Below are positions 1 through 7,452 of a DNA stretch of 64,000 nucleotides, piece by piece; within the stretch, counting starts at the first letter, position 1; each line of letters opens with the position of its first letter. Origin of the DNA: JAKFWI01 sp031398975. GTDB lineage: Bacteria; Pseudomonadota; Alphaproteobacteria; Caulobacterales; Aquidulcibacteraceae. The translations under genes were made by a program, and so were the position numbers. The notes beneath the pieces were generated by a model. The model was given only the letters and a program-made list of their open reading frames with translations, did not search any database and was not told where the DNA came from. The stretch lies in assembly GCA_031398975.1 (NCBI GenBank), contig JANNOI010000008.1, positions 62,001 to 126,000 of the forward strand, in the 5' to 3' direction.

Positions 1-287
1 TGCTCCACCCGCAACAGAAGCGCGTCCTGGTCGCAATCCACCCGCATCTCCACCACGCGCTGGGTGTGGCCGGAGGTTTCGCCCTTGCGCCAGAGCGCCT
101 GGCGCGAGCGGGACCAATAGGTCGCCCAGCCGCTCTCGAGCGTGGCCGAGAGCGCCTCGGCGTTCATATAGGCCACCATCAGCACCGCCCCGGTCGCATG
201 GTCGGTCGCGATCGCGGGGATGAGGCCCTCGGCGTTGAAGCGCGGCGTGAAGGCGAGGCCCGCCTCAATCTCGACCCCCTCAGCCAT
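1..287 (-). CDS. hisI: Phosphoribosyl-AMP cyclohydrolase (3' end cut by window edge)
   Basis: Reading the minus strand from ATG at 287 gives 95 codons running off the left edge. The product carries HisI hallmarks: FNAEGLIPAIATD near the N-terminus, LMVAYMNAEAL, a W(A/S)RSR-type YWSRSRQALWRKGETSGHTQR stretch split around residues 53-72, and DCDQDALLL near residue 85, which includes the first zinc/metal-binding Asp-Cys-Asp cluster. The enzyme opens the adenine ring of phosphoribosyl-AMP in histidine synthesis. The C-terminal CHTG motif lies beyond the window. Its ATG overlaps the folE stop region (folE ends at 280), so the two are translationally coupled; folE-hisI adjacency is familiar in alphaproteobacteria. 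Confidence 0.93.
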   Translation of the reverse strand, partial: MAEGVEIEAGLAFTPRFNAEGLIPAIATDHATGAVLMVAYMNAEALSATLESGWATYWSRSRQALWRKGETSGHTQRVVEMRVDCDQDALLLRVE

Positions 288-894
288 GGCCCGCCAGTTT
301 GAGGAAGCGGCCTTGCAGGGCCGCGTCCGTCTTGAAGACGCCGGTGAATTGGGTGGTGATGGTGGTGACGTGCTTGTGGTGCACGCCGCGCGTGGTCATG
401 CACTGATGCTCGGCGTCGATCATCACGGCCACGCCCGCGGGGTGCAACGTCTGGTTGATCACGTCGCAGATCTGGGCGGTCATGGTTTCTTGCGTCTGCA
501 GGCGCTTGGCGAAGATCTCCACCACCCGCGCGATCTTGGAGATGCCCACCACCCGGTCCGTCGGCATGTAGGCGACGAAGGCCTTGCCGAGGAAGGGGGC
601 CATGTGGTGCTCGCAATGGCTTTCCACGTCGATATTGCGCAGCATGACGAGGTCGTCATAGCCCTGCACCTCCTCGAACGTGCGCGACAATTCCTTCACG
701 GGATCGGCGTCGTAGCCGCGAAACCATTCTTCATAGGCGTCCACCACCCGCTGGGGGGTGTCGAGCAGCCCCTCGCGGCGCGGGTCGTCCCCGGCCCAGG
801 CCAGCATGGTGCGCACTGCTTCCATGGCCTCTTCGCGCGTGGGACGCCGGAACGGCGCGGGCGCAAGCGAACGCGGCTTTACCAGATTATCCAT
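280..894 (-). CDS. folE: GTP cyclohydrolase I (type IA)
   Basis: This 204-residue protein converts GTP to dihydroneopterin triphosphate, the first step of tetrahydrofolate synthesis. The zinc ligands of the family are visible as C94 and H97 in SHCEHHMAPF and C165 in AEHQCMTTRG. The VGISKIARVVEIFAKRLQTQ segment (residues 117-136) is the conserved GTP-binding region. The length is normal for the family. A GAGG Shine-Dalgarno lies 4-5 bases before the ATG at 894. It is divergent from cysS, the 176-bp gap between them presumably holding both promoters, and it overlaps the downstream hisI start. Confidence 0.97.
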   Translation of the reverse strand: MDNLVKPRSLAPAPFRRPTREEAMEAVRTMLAWAGDDPRREGLLDTPQRVVDAYEEWFRGYDADPVKELSRTFEEVQGYDDLVMLRNIDVESHCEHHMAPFLGKAFVAYMPTDRVVGISKIARVVEIFAKRLQTQETMTAQICDVINQTLHPAGVAVMIDAEHQCMTTRGVHHKHVTTITTQFTGVFKTDAALQGRFLKLAGHG

Positions 895-1070
895 GAAACC
901 TCTTCATCCCCCCGCTATGGCGGGCTCTCAATCCGCCCGCTCCACCGAACGCCCCGCAGGGCTCTTTAGCTATAGATAGGGTATGCCCGCACCCGCCGCC
1001 ACATTCCCGCCCGACACGAACAGGCGTATCAAAACAAAGGCCCGGAGCGTGGCGATACCGAACAGGAACC

Positions 1071-2477
1071 ATGGCCGAACTCTTCCTCACAAACACCCTC
1101 ACCCGCCGCAAAGAGCGGTTCGTTCCAGCCGATCCTGCGCGGGTCACGCTCTATGTGTGCGGCCCTACCGTTTATGACGTCGCCCATATCGGCAATGCGC
1201 GCCCGGCGGTGGCGTTCGACGTGCTGTTCCGGCTGCTGCGGCTGCTCTACGGCCGCGACGCTGTGGTCTACGCCCGCAACCTCACCGATATCGACGACAA
1301 GATCATCGCCGCCGCGCGCGCCGCCGGCGCGCCGATCGCTGCCGTCACCGAACGCTTCACCGCGCTCTACCGGGCCGATATGGCCGCCCTCGGCGTGCTT
1401 TCGCCCACCTTCGAGCCCGCCGCCACCGCCCATATCCCGGCCATGACCGCCCTGATCAGCCGCCTCCTGGACCAGGGCGTGGCGTACCGGGGCGAGAGCG
1501 GGGTGTGGTTCTCCGTCGCGGCCGACCCCGATTACGGCAAGCTTTCCGGGCGTGCCCAGGAGGATCTCTTGGCCGGCGCGCGGGTGGAGGGCGAAGCCGA
1601 CAAGCGCGCCCCCGGCGATTTCGCGCTGTGGAAGGCCGAGAAGCCGGGCGAGGCGGGCTTGGCCGGGGCGGCGTGGGACAGCCCCTTCGGGCGCGGCCGG
1701 CCGGGCTGGCATATCGAATGCTCCGCCATGATCGAGGCCGTTCTGGGCCAGACCATCGACATCCATGGCGGGGGCCTCGACCTCATTTTTCCCCACCACG
1801 AAAACGAGATCGCCCAGTCGGAGACCGCCTCGGGCGGCGCCCCGCTCGCCCGCTATTGGCTGCACAACGGCTTCCTGACGATGGATCAGGAGAAGATGTC
1901 CAAGAGCGTCGGCAATATCCGCACGCCCAACGCCCTGCTGGCGCAAGGGTGGGCCGGGGAGGTGCTGCGCGCGGCGCTCCTTTCGGCCCAGTACCGGGCG
2001 CCGCTGGACTGGACGGAGGATCTGCTGAAGCAGACCAAGGCGGGCCTCGACCGGCTCTATGGCGCCCTGGAGCGGGCGGGCGACGTCGAGGCCGCGCCCG
2101 CGGCCCCCGCGCCCGCTTTGGTGGAGGCGCTGTGCGACGATCTCAACACGCCGCGCGCTTTCGCGGAGCTGTTTTCCCTGGCCGGCGCGCTGAACAAGGC
2201 AGAAGGCGGGCCCGCACGCGCCGCCGCCAAGGGCGCGCTACTCGCTTCGGGGGGGCTGATGGGGCTGCTGCAGGGCGATCCCGCGCTTTGGTTCAAGGCC
2301 CCCGCCGCCACGGAAGGCGGGCCCACGGACGCCGAGATCGAGGCGCTGCTCGCCGCGCGCCTGGCCGCCCGCCAGGCCAGGAATTACCCCGAGGCCGACC
2401 GTATCCGCGCCGAACTCGACGCCCACGGGATCGTGGTCATGGACAATCCCGGCGGCCAGACCTGGCGGCGGAGCTAG
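1071..2477 (+). CDS. cysS: Cysteinyl-tRNA synthetase
   Basis: The 468-residue class I aminoacyl-tRNA synthetase charges tRNA-Cys. HIGN is at residues 39-42 and KMSKS at 275-279. The zinc-site cysteine and histidines that discriminate cysteine are seen as C30 (YVCGPT), C217 (HIECSAM) and H242/H243 (PHHENE). The C-terminal part ends with the usual helical anticodon-binding region (ARQARNYPEADRIRAEL). AGGA lies just upstream of the ATG. The gene is convergent with yidC, and the two share a palindromic repeat in the 100-bp gap. Confidence 0.97.
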   Translation: MAELFLTNTLTRRKERFVPADPARVTLYVCGPTVYDVAHIGNARPAVAFDVLFRLLRLLYGRDAVVYARNLTDIDDKIIAAARAAGAPIAAVTERFTALYRADMAALGVLSPTFEPAATAHIPAMTALISRLLDQGVAYRGESGVWFSVAADPDYGKLSGRAQEDLLAGARVEGEADKRAPGDFALWKAEKPGEAGLAGAAWDSPFGRGRPGWHIECSAMIEAVLGQTIDIHGGGLDLIFPHHENEIAQSETASGGAPLARYWLHNGFLTMDQEKMSKSVGNIRTPNALLAQGWAGEVLRAALLSAQYRAPLDWTEDLLKQTKAGLDRLYGALERAGDVEAAPAAPAPALVEALCDDLNTPRAFAELFSLAGALNKAEGGPARAAAKGALLASGGLMGLLQGDPALWFKAPAATEGGPTDAEIEALLAARLAARQARNYPEADRIRAELDAHGIVVMDNPGGQTWRRS

Positions 2478-2481
2478 CGGC

Positions 2482-2583
2482 AGCGTTTTCCGATGAAGCG
2501 GACGCCGGTTCATCGCCAGAAAATGGGACCAAACAAACACGTAGAGCCCCGATCCGATTCTATCGGATCGGGATAGGCTCTAG
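2482..2583. repeat. Two-hairpin intergenic repeat, copy 1
   Basis: About 100 bp between the convergent ends of cysS and yidC. The left part can fold as TTTTC-GATGAA ... TTCATC-GAAAA. The right part holds a perfect 10-bp inverted repeat, CCCGATCCGA / TCGGATCGGG around a 5-base loop, enclosed by TAGAGCC ... GGCTCTA. The yidC stop codon is inside the right edge. A clearly homologous copy (same order, about 80 percent identity by eye) lies at 53965-54064, and a more diverged element of the same layout at 8941-9050. The strong hairpin probably terminates both convergent genes. The layout resembles palindromic intergenic units common in alphaproteobacterial genomes. Confidence 0.85.
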
Positions 2584-4445
2584 GCGGGCGCGCGCCCCAG
2601 GCGCTTGGCGATGAATTTGTCGAGCTCGGTCTCCACCCCGTTGCGGCGCATGATCACGTATTGCTGGGCCACGGTGAGGATGTTGGACCAGGTCCAATAG
2701 AGCACGAGCCCCGCCGCAAAACCCGCGAACATGAAGGTGAACACGATCGGCAGGAGGGCAAAGATGCGCTGCTGGATCGGGTCTCCGGGCGGCGCCGAGA
2801 GCGATTGCGTGGCCCACATCGTCACCCCGTAAAGGATGGGGAGGATGCCGAGCCACAGGAGCGGCCCCACGAGCGGCAAATTCTGCGGCTCAAACGGCAG
2901 CAGCCCGAATAGGTTGAAGATATTGGTGGGATCGCGCGCGGAAAGATCCTGGATCCAGCCGAAGAAGGGCGTGTGACGCATCTCGATCGTGACGGTGAGC
3001 ACCTTGTAAAGGGCGTAGAACACGGGGATCTGCAGCAGGATGGGCAAGCAGCCCGAGACGGGATTGATCTTTTCCTGCTGGTAAAGCTTCATCATTTCCT
3101 GTTGCTGGCGGGCTTTATCCGCGGCGAACTTGTCCTGGATCTCCTTCATCTTGGGCTGCGCTTTGCGCATCTTGGCCATCGCCGCATAAGACGAATTCAC
3201 CAGCGGGAACAGGGCGAGCTTCACCACCACGGTGGTGAGTAGGATGCCTACGCCGAAATTGCCCGCGAACTTGCCTAGCGTGTCGAGCAGCCAGAAAAAC
3301 GGCCGGGTGAGGAAGAAGAACATCCCCCAATCCACCGCCTGGTCGAATTTCGGGACCCCGAGCCGCTCCTGATAGCCGCGCAGCAGGTCCACGCGCTTGG
3401 CGCCGGCGAAGAGGTGCTGGACGTACTCGACCTGCGCGCCCGGGGCGATCTCGCGCACGGACCCCTGATAGGCGCTGCGGAAATCGGTGTAGCTCGGGTG
3501 CTGGGTGGCGTCGAACTGGGCGCGGATGGTCTCGTTCTGGGCGGGAACGAGCGCGGCCAGCCAGAAATGGTCCGAAATCCCCAGCCAGCCGCCGGGGCCT
3601 TCGGCCTGCAGGGCCGGGGTGTCCTGCTGCTTCTCCCCGCGCGCCTTGGCGCGGGCGTGCTTCTGAGCGTCCTGGTAGCGCAATTCCTCGAACAGATGAT
3701 CGGGGCCGAGCGCCCCGGCCATGCCCTGGTGCACGATCTGGTTGGGCACGAAATCGGGCGGCAGGTCGCGCCGGCGCACCACCGCGAACGGGCGCAGCGT
3801 GCGCGGGCTCGCGCCCTCATTGGCCACCACGTCGGTGACGGTGAAGAGGTAATCGTCATCCACGCGGATGGTGCGGGTCACGCGCACCCCGTCCCCGGCA
3901 TAGGTCAGGGTCAGCGGGGTTTGCGGCGTCAGCACCGCGCCCGCGGGCGCGCTCCACACCGAACGGGCGCCGACGATATCGGCGCCGGTCGCGCCGTCCT
4001 CCCAGCCGAAATAGGAATCGAACGCGCCCTCCGCGTCCGTCGGGTTCAGGAGCGCCACCTCCCCGCTGTCGAGCGCGATAGTGCGGCGGTAATTCTTCAG
4101 CGACAGATCGTCGAAGCGCGCCCCGGTCAGGTTGATCGTGCCGTCGATCGAGGGGGTGTCAAAGCGGATGCGCGGGCCGTTTTGCACCGCGACCTCGCGC
4201 GCGACCGGGGCCGCCGGGACGGTGTTTTCCTCGATCTGGCGCTGGATCTCAGCCCGCTCGGCCTTTTGCGCGGCGAGCTGGCGCTCGCGCATCGGCCCTG
4301 CGAAGAAGAAGTCGTAGCCGAACATCACCGCCATCGCCAGCACGATGGCGAGGATCAGGTTGCGGTTATCGTCAGGCCCCTGGGGCGGCCCGGCGGGCGC
4401 GGGGCCTGGGCCGGGTCCGTAGGCCGGCGGTCCTGCGCGCATCAT
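2580..4445 (-). CDS. yidC: Membrane protein insertase YidC
   Basis: This 621-residue insertase places proteins in the inner membrane, alone or with SecYEG. An N-terminal transmembrane helix (NLILAIVLAMAVMFGYDFFF, from about residue 28) is followed by a long periplasmic beta domain (about 70-370), then the conserved C-terminal helices including WGMFFFLTRPFFWLLDTLG, VVVKLALFPLVNSSYAAMAKM and NPVSGCLPILLQIPVFYALY. The length suits a Gram-negative YidC. The ATG at 4445 overlaps the rnpA stop by four bases (ATGA), so it is co-translated with rnpA in the classic rpmH-rnpA-yidC order. A Pro/Gly-rich segment precedes the first helix. Confidence 0.97.
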   Translation of the reverse strand: MMRAGPPAYGPGPGPAPAGPPQGPDDNRNLILAIVLAMAVMFGYDFFFAGPMRERQLAAQKAERAEIQRQIEENTVPAAPVAREVAVQNGPRIRFDTPSIDGTINLTGARFDDLSLKNYRRTIALDSGEVALLNPTDAEGAFDSYFGWEDGATGADIVGARSVWSAPAGAVLTPQTPLTLTYAGDGVRVTRTIRVDDDYLFTVTDVVANEGASPRTLRPFAVVRRRDLPPDFVPNQIVHQGMAGALGPDHLFEELRYQDAQKHARAKARGEKQQDTPALQAEGPGGWLGISDHFWLAALVPAQNETIRAQFDATQHPSYTDFRSAYQGSVREIAPGAQVEYVQHLFAGAKRVDLLRGYQERLGVPKFDQAVDWGMFFFLTRPFFWLLDTLGKFAGNFGVGILLTTVVVKLALFPLVNSSYAAMAKMRKAQPKMKEIQDKFAADKARQQQEMMKLYQQEKINPVSGCLPILLQIPVFYALYKVLTVTIEMRHTPFFGWIQDLSARDPTNIFNLFGLLPFEPQNLPLVGPLLWLGILPILYGVTMWATQSLSAPPGDPIQQRIFALLPIVFTFMFAGFAAGLVLYWTWSNILTVAQQYVIMRRNGVETELDKFIAKRLGRAPA

Positions 4446-5068
4446 TCGGTTCCTTGCGGGGTAGGGGCGGGGGCGGGCGGTGAGGGTGGGGCGGGACGAG
4501 GCGAGCGCTTGCCCCGCGCCGGCCTCGGCCGGGCGGGCTGGCCATCCTCCCCCAGCATGGGCCGGAGCCTTATCAGCGCCTTTCCGACATCGTCAAGCAA
4601 CGCAGCCCAGGGCGCGCCAGCCGTAGCGTCGCGGGCGATCAGCACATAGTCGCACCCCGGCAAGGCGTGGCGCGGGGCGAGCGCGGCGGCGGCCTCGCGC
4701 AGGCGGCGCTTGGCGCGGTTTCGCGTCACCGCGTCGCCGATTTTCTTGGTGGCGGTGAAGCCGACGCGCCAGGCCCCGTCCGGGGCGATGCGCACCGCCT
4801 CTATGCTGACAAGCGCCTGGCGCACCCGCACGCCGGCGCGGGCGCGCAGGAATTCCGCCCGGCGGGTAAGTTTACGGCCCCCGCCCCGGAAGGGCTTGGG
4901 GGCTGGCGCTGCTTCTAGGCGCTCAGCTTTTTGCGGCCCTTGGCGCGCCGGCGCGCCAGCACCTTGCGGCCCCCCGCGGTCGCCATGCGCGCGCGGAAGC
5001 CGTGGCGGCGTTTGCGCACGAGCTTGCTCGGCTGGTACGTCCGTTTCACGGGGATCCTCGTCGGTCAT
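4442..5068 (-). CDS. rnpA: Ribonuclease P protein component with N-terminal extension overlapping rpmH
   Basis: The protein subunit of RNase P, which processes tRNA 5' ends. The core starts at about residue 66 (RKLTRRAEFLRARAGVR) and includes the RNR signature at 111-125 (GDAVTRNRAKRRLRE). The only canonical start codon before the core in this frame is ATG at 5068, 19 bases upstream of the rpmH GTG; codons 7-52 then read through all of rpmH in another frame. There is no ATG, GTG or TTG in this frame between that ATG and the core, and none in any frame between the rpmH stop and the core. The result is a 208-residue protein against a usual 110-150, with a basic, Pro/Ala-rich N-terminal extension and a Pro-rich C-terminal tail. 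This mirrors the overlapping arrangement known from Thermus. Function is certain; the exact start is inferred by elimination. Confidence 0.85.
   Translation of the reverse strand: MTDEDPRETDVPAEQARAQTPPRLPRAHGDRGGPQGAGAPARQGPQKAERLEAAPAPKPFRGGGRKLTRRAEFLRARAGVRVRQALVSIEAVRIAPDGAWRVGFTATKKIGDAVTRNRAKRRLREAAAALAPRHALPGCDYVLIARDATAGAPWAALLDDVGKALIRLRPMLGEDGQPARPRPARGKRSPRPAPPSPPAPAPTPQGTE
4915..5049 (-). CDS. rpmH: 50S ribosomal protein L34 (nested within rnpA)
   Basis: A 44-residue protein reading KRTYQPSKLVRKRRHGFRAR after the initiator and ending GRKKLSA, which is unmistakably L34 and the family's exact length. The start is GTG at 5049, preceded by GAGGA with about 5-6 bases of spacing. That Shine-Dalgarno itself lies within codons 4-5 of the overlapping rnpA frame. 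L34 is part of the large ribosomal subunit. The whole gene lies inside the 5' region of rnpA on the same strand but in a different frame. Confidence 0.96.
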   Translation of the reverse strand: MKRTYQPSKLVRKRRHGFRARMATAGGRKVLARRRAKGRKKLSA

Positions 5069-5232
5069 GCGGCCTATGAGCGGCCTCTAAACGAGCGCGG
5101 GGCGTTACACGCTCCCCGCAGGAGCGTCAAGCTGAACCCTTATGCGCCTGCGTTGGGATAGGCGGACCCAAGACCGGGCGCCAAGACCCAAAAGTGCGCG
5201 CGCGGTCGGGCGCCTTGCGCTAGCACTGCGCA

Positions 5233-6000
5233 ATGGATGCCTCCGCGCCCCCACCCGCGCCCCCACCCGCGCCCCCACTCGCGCCGCGACCGCGCTGGAT
5301 CCGTTTTGCGCCGGCCGCGCTGGCGCTGGGCGCGATCGCGGCGGCTTGGGGGCTTGGGCTCTTCCGGCTGCTCTCGTTCGAGGTCGTCCGGGAAAATCGT
5401 GCGGCGCTAACGCTTTTCGTGGCCGACCATCACGGGCTCGCGCTGCTCGCCTTCTTCGCGGTTTACGTGGCCGCGACCGCCCTGGCCCTGCCGGGGGCGC
5501 TCTGGATCACCGTGGCGGGGGGCTTTCTGTTCGGGGCGCCGCAGGCGGCGGCGGTGGTGACGGTGGCGGCCACGTTGGGCGCGGTCATCGTGTTCCTGAT
5601 CGCGCGCGCCACGATCGAGGGTGCGCGGGAAGGCGGGCTCGCGGCCCGCGCGCGGCCGTTCCTGGCGCGCATGGAGCAAGGCTTCAAGGCGGACGAGGCC
5701 TTCTACCTGCTCACCTTGCGGCTGCTGCCGATCGTGCCTTATTTCATCGCCAATATCGCGCCCGCCTTCCTCGGCGCGCGGCTTTCGGTGTTCGCCTGGA
5801 CCACGTTTCTGGGGATCATTCCGGGCGTGGTCGCCTATGCCTGGATCGGAGGGGGCCTGGGGGCCGTGCTCGACGCCGGGGGCGCGCCCGATATCGCAGC
5901 CCTTTCGCGCGCCATCCTGCCCCCGCTGGCGGCGCTGGCGGCGCTGCCGCTCCTGGCCATCCTCGTCCGCCGGCTGGGCGCGCGGCGGCGGCGCGCATGA
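5233..6000 (+). CDS. TVP38/TMEM64 (VTT domain) family membrane protein
   Basis: A 255-residue multi-spanning inner-membrane protein. The VTT-domain signatures are PGALWITVAGGFLFG (residues 87-101) and the LRLLPIVPYFIANIAPAFLG region (162-181) followed by a hydrophobic GIIPGVVAY segment. The N-terminus is Pro/Ala-rich and encoded by three tandem 12-bp units. The molecular activity of bacterial VTT proteins is not settled; relatives include DedA proteins and eukaryotic lipid scramblases. The stop overlaps the start of the downstream FAD oxidoreductase (ATGA), indicating coupled translation. No clear Shine-Dalgarno precedes the ATG. It is divergent from rpmH. Confidence 0.88.
   Translation: MDASAPPPAPPPAPPLAPRPRWIRFAPAALALGAIAAAWGLGLFRLLSFEVVRENRAALTLFVADHHGLALLAFFAVYVAATALALPGALWITVAGGFLFGAPQAAAVVTVAATLGAVIVFLIARATIEGAREGGLAARARPFLARMEQGFKADEAFYLLTLRLLPIVPYFIANIAPAFLGARLSVFAWTTFLGIIPGVVAYAWIGGGLGAVLDAGGAPDIAALSRAILPPLAALAALPLLAILVRRLGARRRRA
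5245..5280. repeat. Three tandem 12-bp units inside a coding region
   Basis: The unit GCGCCCCCACCC occurs three times head to tail (5245-5256, 5257-5268, 5269-5280, the last with one substitution) in the 5' end of the VTT-family gene. It keeps frame and encodes an Ala/Pro-rich spacer ahead of the first membrane helix. Copy number could vary between strains. Confidence 0.85.
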
Positions 6001-7418
6001 GCAAACCCGAGCGGGTCGATCTGGTGGTGATCGGGGCGGGCGCGGGCGGGCTCTCGGTGGCGGCGGGGGCGGCCCAGCTGGGGCTCAAGGTCGTGCTCTA
6101 CGAGGCCGGCCGGATGGGCGGGGATTGCCTCAATGTGGGGTGCGTCCCGTCCAAGGCGCTGCTGGCGGCGGCCGCGCGCGCACATGCCCTGCGCACCGCG
6201 AGGCGCTTCGGCGTTCGCGCGGAGGGGGTCCGGATCGAGTGGGAAGAGGTGCGCGCCCATCTGCGGCAGGTGATCGAAGCCATCGCTCCGATAGACAGCC
6301 AGGAGCGCTTCGAGGGCCTGGGCGTGCGGGTGGTGCGCGAGCGCGCGCGCTTCACGGGGCCCGACGCCATCGCCTCGCCCTCCACCGCCTTCACCGCGCG
6401 CCGCTTCGTGATCGCCACGGGCGCGCGCGCCGCCGTACCGCCCCTCCCGGGCCTCGCCGAAACGCCCTTCCTGACCAACGAGACGGTGTTTGATCTTGAA
6501 AGCCTGCCGAGGCGGCTGGTTGTGCTGGGCGCGGGGCCGGTGGGCATCGAGCTTGGCCAGGCCTTTTCCCGGCTGGGCGCGGAGGTGGTGCTGATCGAGG
6601 CGGGGCGTGCCCTTGCGGGGATGGACGAGGAGGCGGGCGAGCTGGCCGTGGCGGGCCTGCGGGGGGAGGGCGTGCGCATCCGCGAGGGGGCGGGCGCGGT
6701 GGCGACGGAGCGTGCGCCGGACGGCGGCGTGCGGGTGCGCCTCGCGGACGGGACGGTCGAGGCGGGCTCCCATCTGCTGCTGGCGCTGGGGCGCACGCCC
6801 GAACTCGCCGATCTCGGCCTCGAGGCGGCGGGGGTGGCGTATGACGGGCGCGGGGTGCGCACCACGGAAAGCCTGCGTTCGTCCAATCCGCGCATCTGGG
6901 CGGTGGGCGACGCGGCGGGCCGCGGGCAGCTGACCCACGCCGCCAGCATGCACGCGGCGCTGTTCGTCCGCACTGCGCTGTTTCGGGCGCCGGGCAGGCT
7001 CGCCGCCGCGGCCGTGCCCAAGGTGGTGTATTGCGATCCCGAGATCGCCCAGATCGGGCTCACCGAGGCCGAAGCCCGCGCCCGCTTCGGCGCGCGCATC
7101 CGCATCGCGCGCGCCGAATTCCAAGACAATGACCGCGCCCGGACGGAGCGTGCCGAAGCCGGCTTCGCCAAGCTGGTCGTGGGGCCGGGGGGCCGGCTCC
7201 TCGGCGCGGTGATCGCGGGCCATCAGGCGGGCGAGCTGATCCAGATCGCGGGCCTTGCGCTCGCCGCCAAGACGCCGCTATCGGCGCTCGCGCAAGCGAT
7301 CGCGCCCTATCCAACGCGCGGGGAGATCGTCAAACGCGCCGCCGGCGCGTATTACGCGCCCGCTCTGTTCTCGGCCCGGGCGCGGACTTTGGTTGGATTG
7401 TTGCAAGTTTTTCCCTAG
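5997..7418 (+). CDS. FAD-dependent pyridine nucleotide-disulfide oxidoreductase (MerA/lipoamide dehydrogenase-like)
   Basis: This 473-residue flavoprotein has the FAD-binding GAGAGG at residues 13-18, the redox-active disulfide in GGDCLNVGCVPSK (C44, C49), a second Rossmann motif in LGAGPVGIELGQAF, and the C-terminal dimerisation domain ending near YPTRGEIVKRAAG. Lipoamide dehydrogenases have His-Pro in the catalytic HPTxSE motif; here the position is Tyr (YPTRGE), as in the mercuric-reductase-like branch. There is no N-terminal heavy-metal domain and no C-terminal Cys pair, so mercury reduction is not supported. The physiological substrate is unknown. The ATG overlaps the VTT gene stop; this VTT-flavoprotein pairing recurs in bacteria. 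Confidence 0.88.
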   Translation: MSKPERVDLVVIGAGAGGLSVAAGAAQLGLKVVLYEAGRMGGDCLNVGCVPSKALLAAAARAHALRTARRFGVRAEGVRIEWEEVRAHLRQVIEAIAPIDSQERFEGLGVRVVRERARFTGPDAIASPSTAFTARRFVIATGARAAVPPLPGLAETPFLTNETVFDLESLPRRLVVLGAGPVGIELGQAFSRLGAEVVLIEAGRALAGMDEEAGELAVAGLRGEGVRIREGAGAVATERAPDGGVRVRLADGTVEAGSHLLLALGRTPELADLGLEAAGVAYDGRGVRTTESLRSSNPRIWAVGDAAGRGQLTHAASMHAALFVRTALFRAPGRLAAAAVPKVVYCDPEIAQIGLTEAEARARFGARIRIARAEFQDNDRARTERAEAGFAKLVVGPGGRLLGAVIAGHQAGELIQIAGLALAAKTPLSALAQAIAPYPTRGEIVKRAAGAYYAPALFSARARTLVGLLQVFP

Positions 7419-7452
7419 ATGCCCGAATATGGGGCGTACGGGGGAGGCGGCG

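Noticed and set aside
3414..4649. Long open frames antisense to yidC, and similar antisense frames opposite many genes (for example 5835-7223, 9089-10276, 27440-29092, 44789-46882)
   Set aside because: These arise from high G+C third positions; their products are His/Arg/Gly-rich without recognisable domains, while the opposite strand encodes clear families.
5245..5280. Short tandem units as a possible CRISPR or origin iteron
   Set aside because: Only three 12-bp units with no spacers, coding in frame for an Ala/Pro linker.
5142..7418. A 758-codon open frame suggesting a fusion upstream of the FAD oxidoreductase
   Set aside because: The first 285 codons are low-complexity Arg/Gly/Ala text overlapping the well-supported VTT gene in another frame; the flavoprotein has its own ATG at 5997.
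5997..7418. Mercuric reductase
   Set aside because: It lacks the N-terminal metal-binding domain and C-terminal Cys pair, and no mer genes are nearby.
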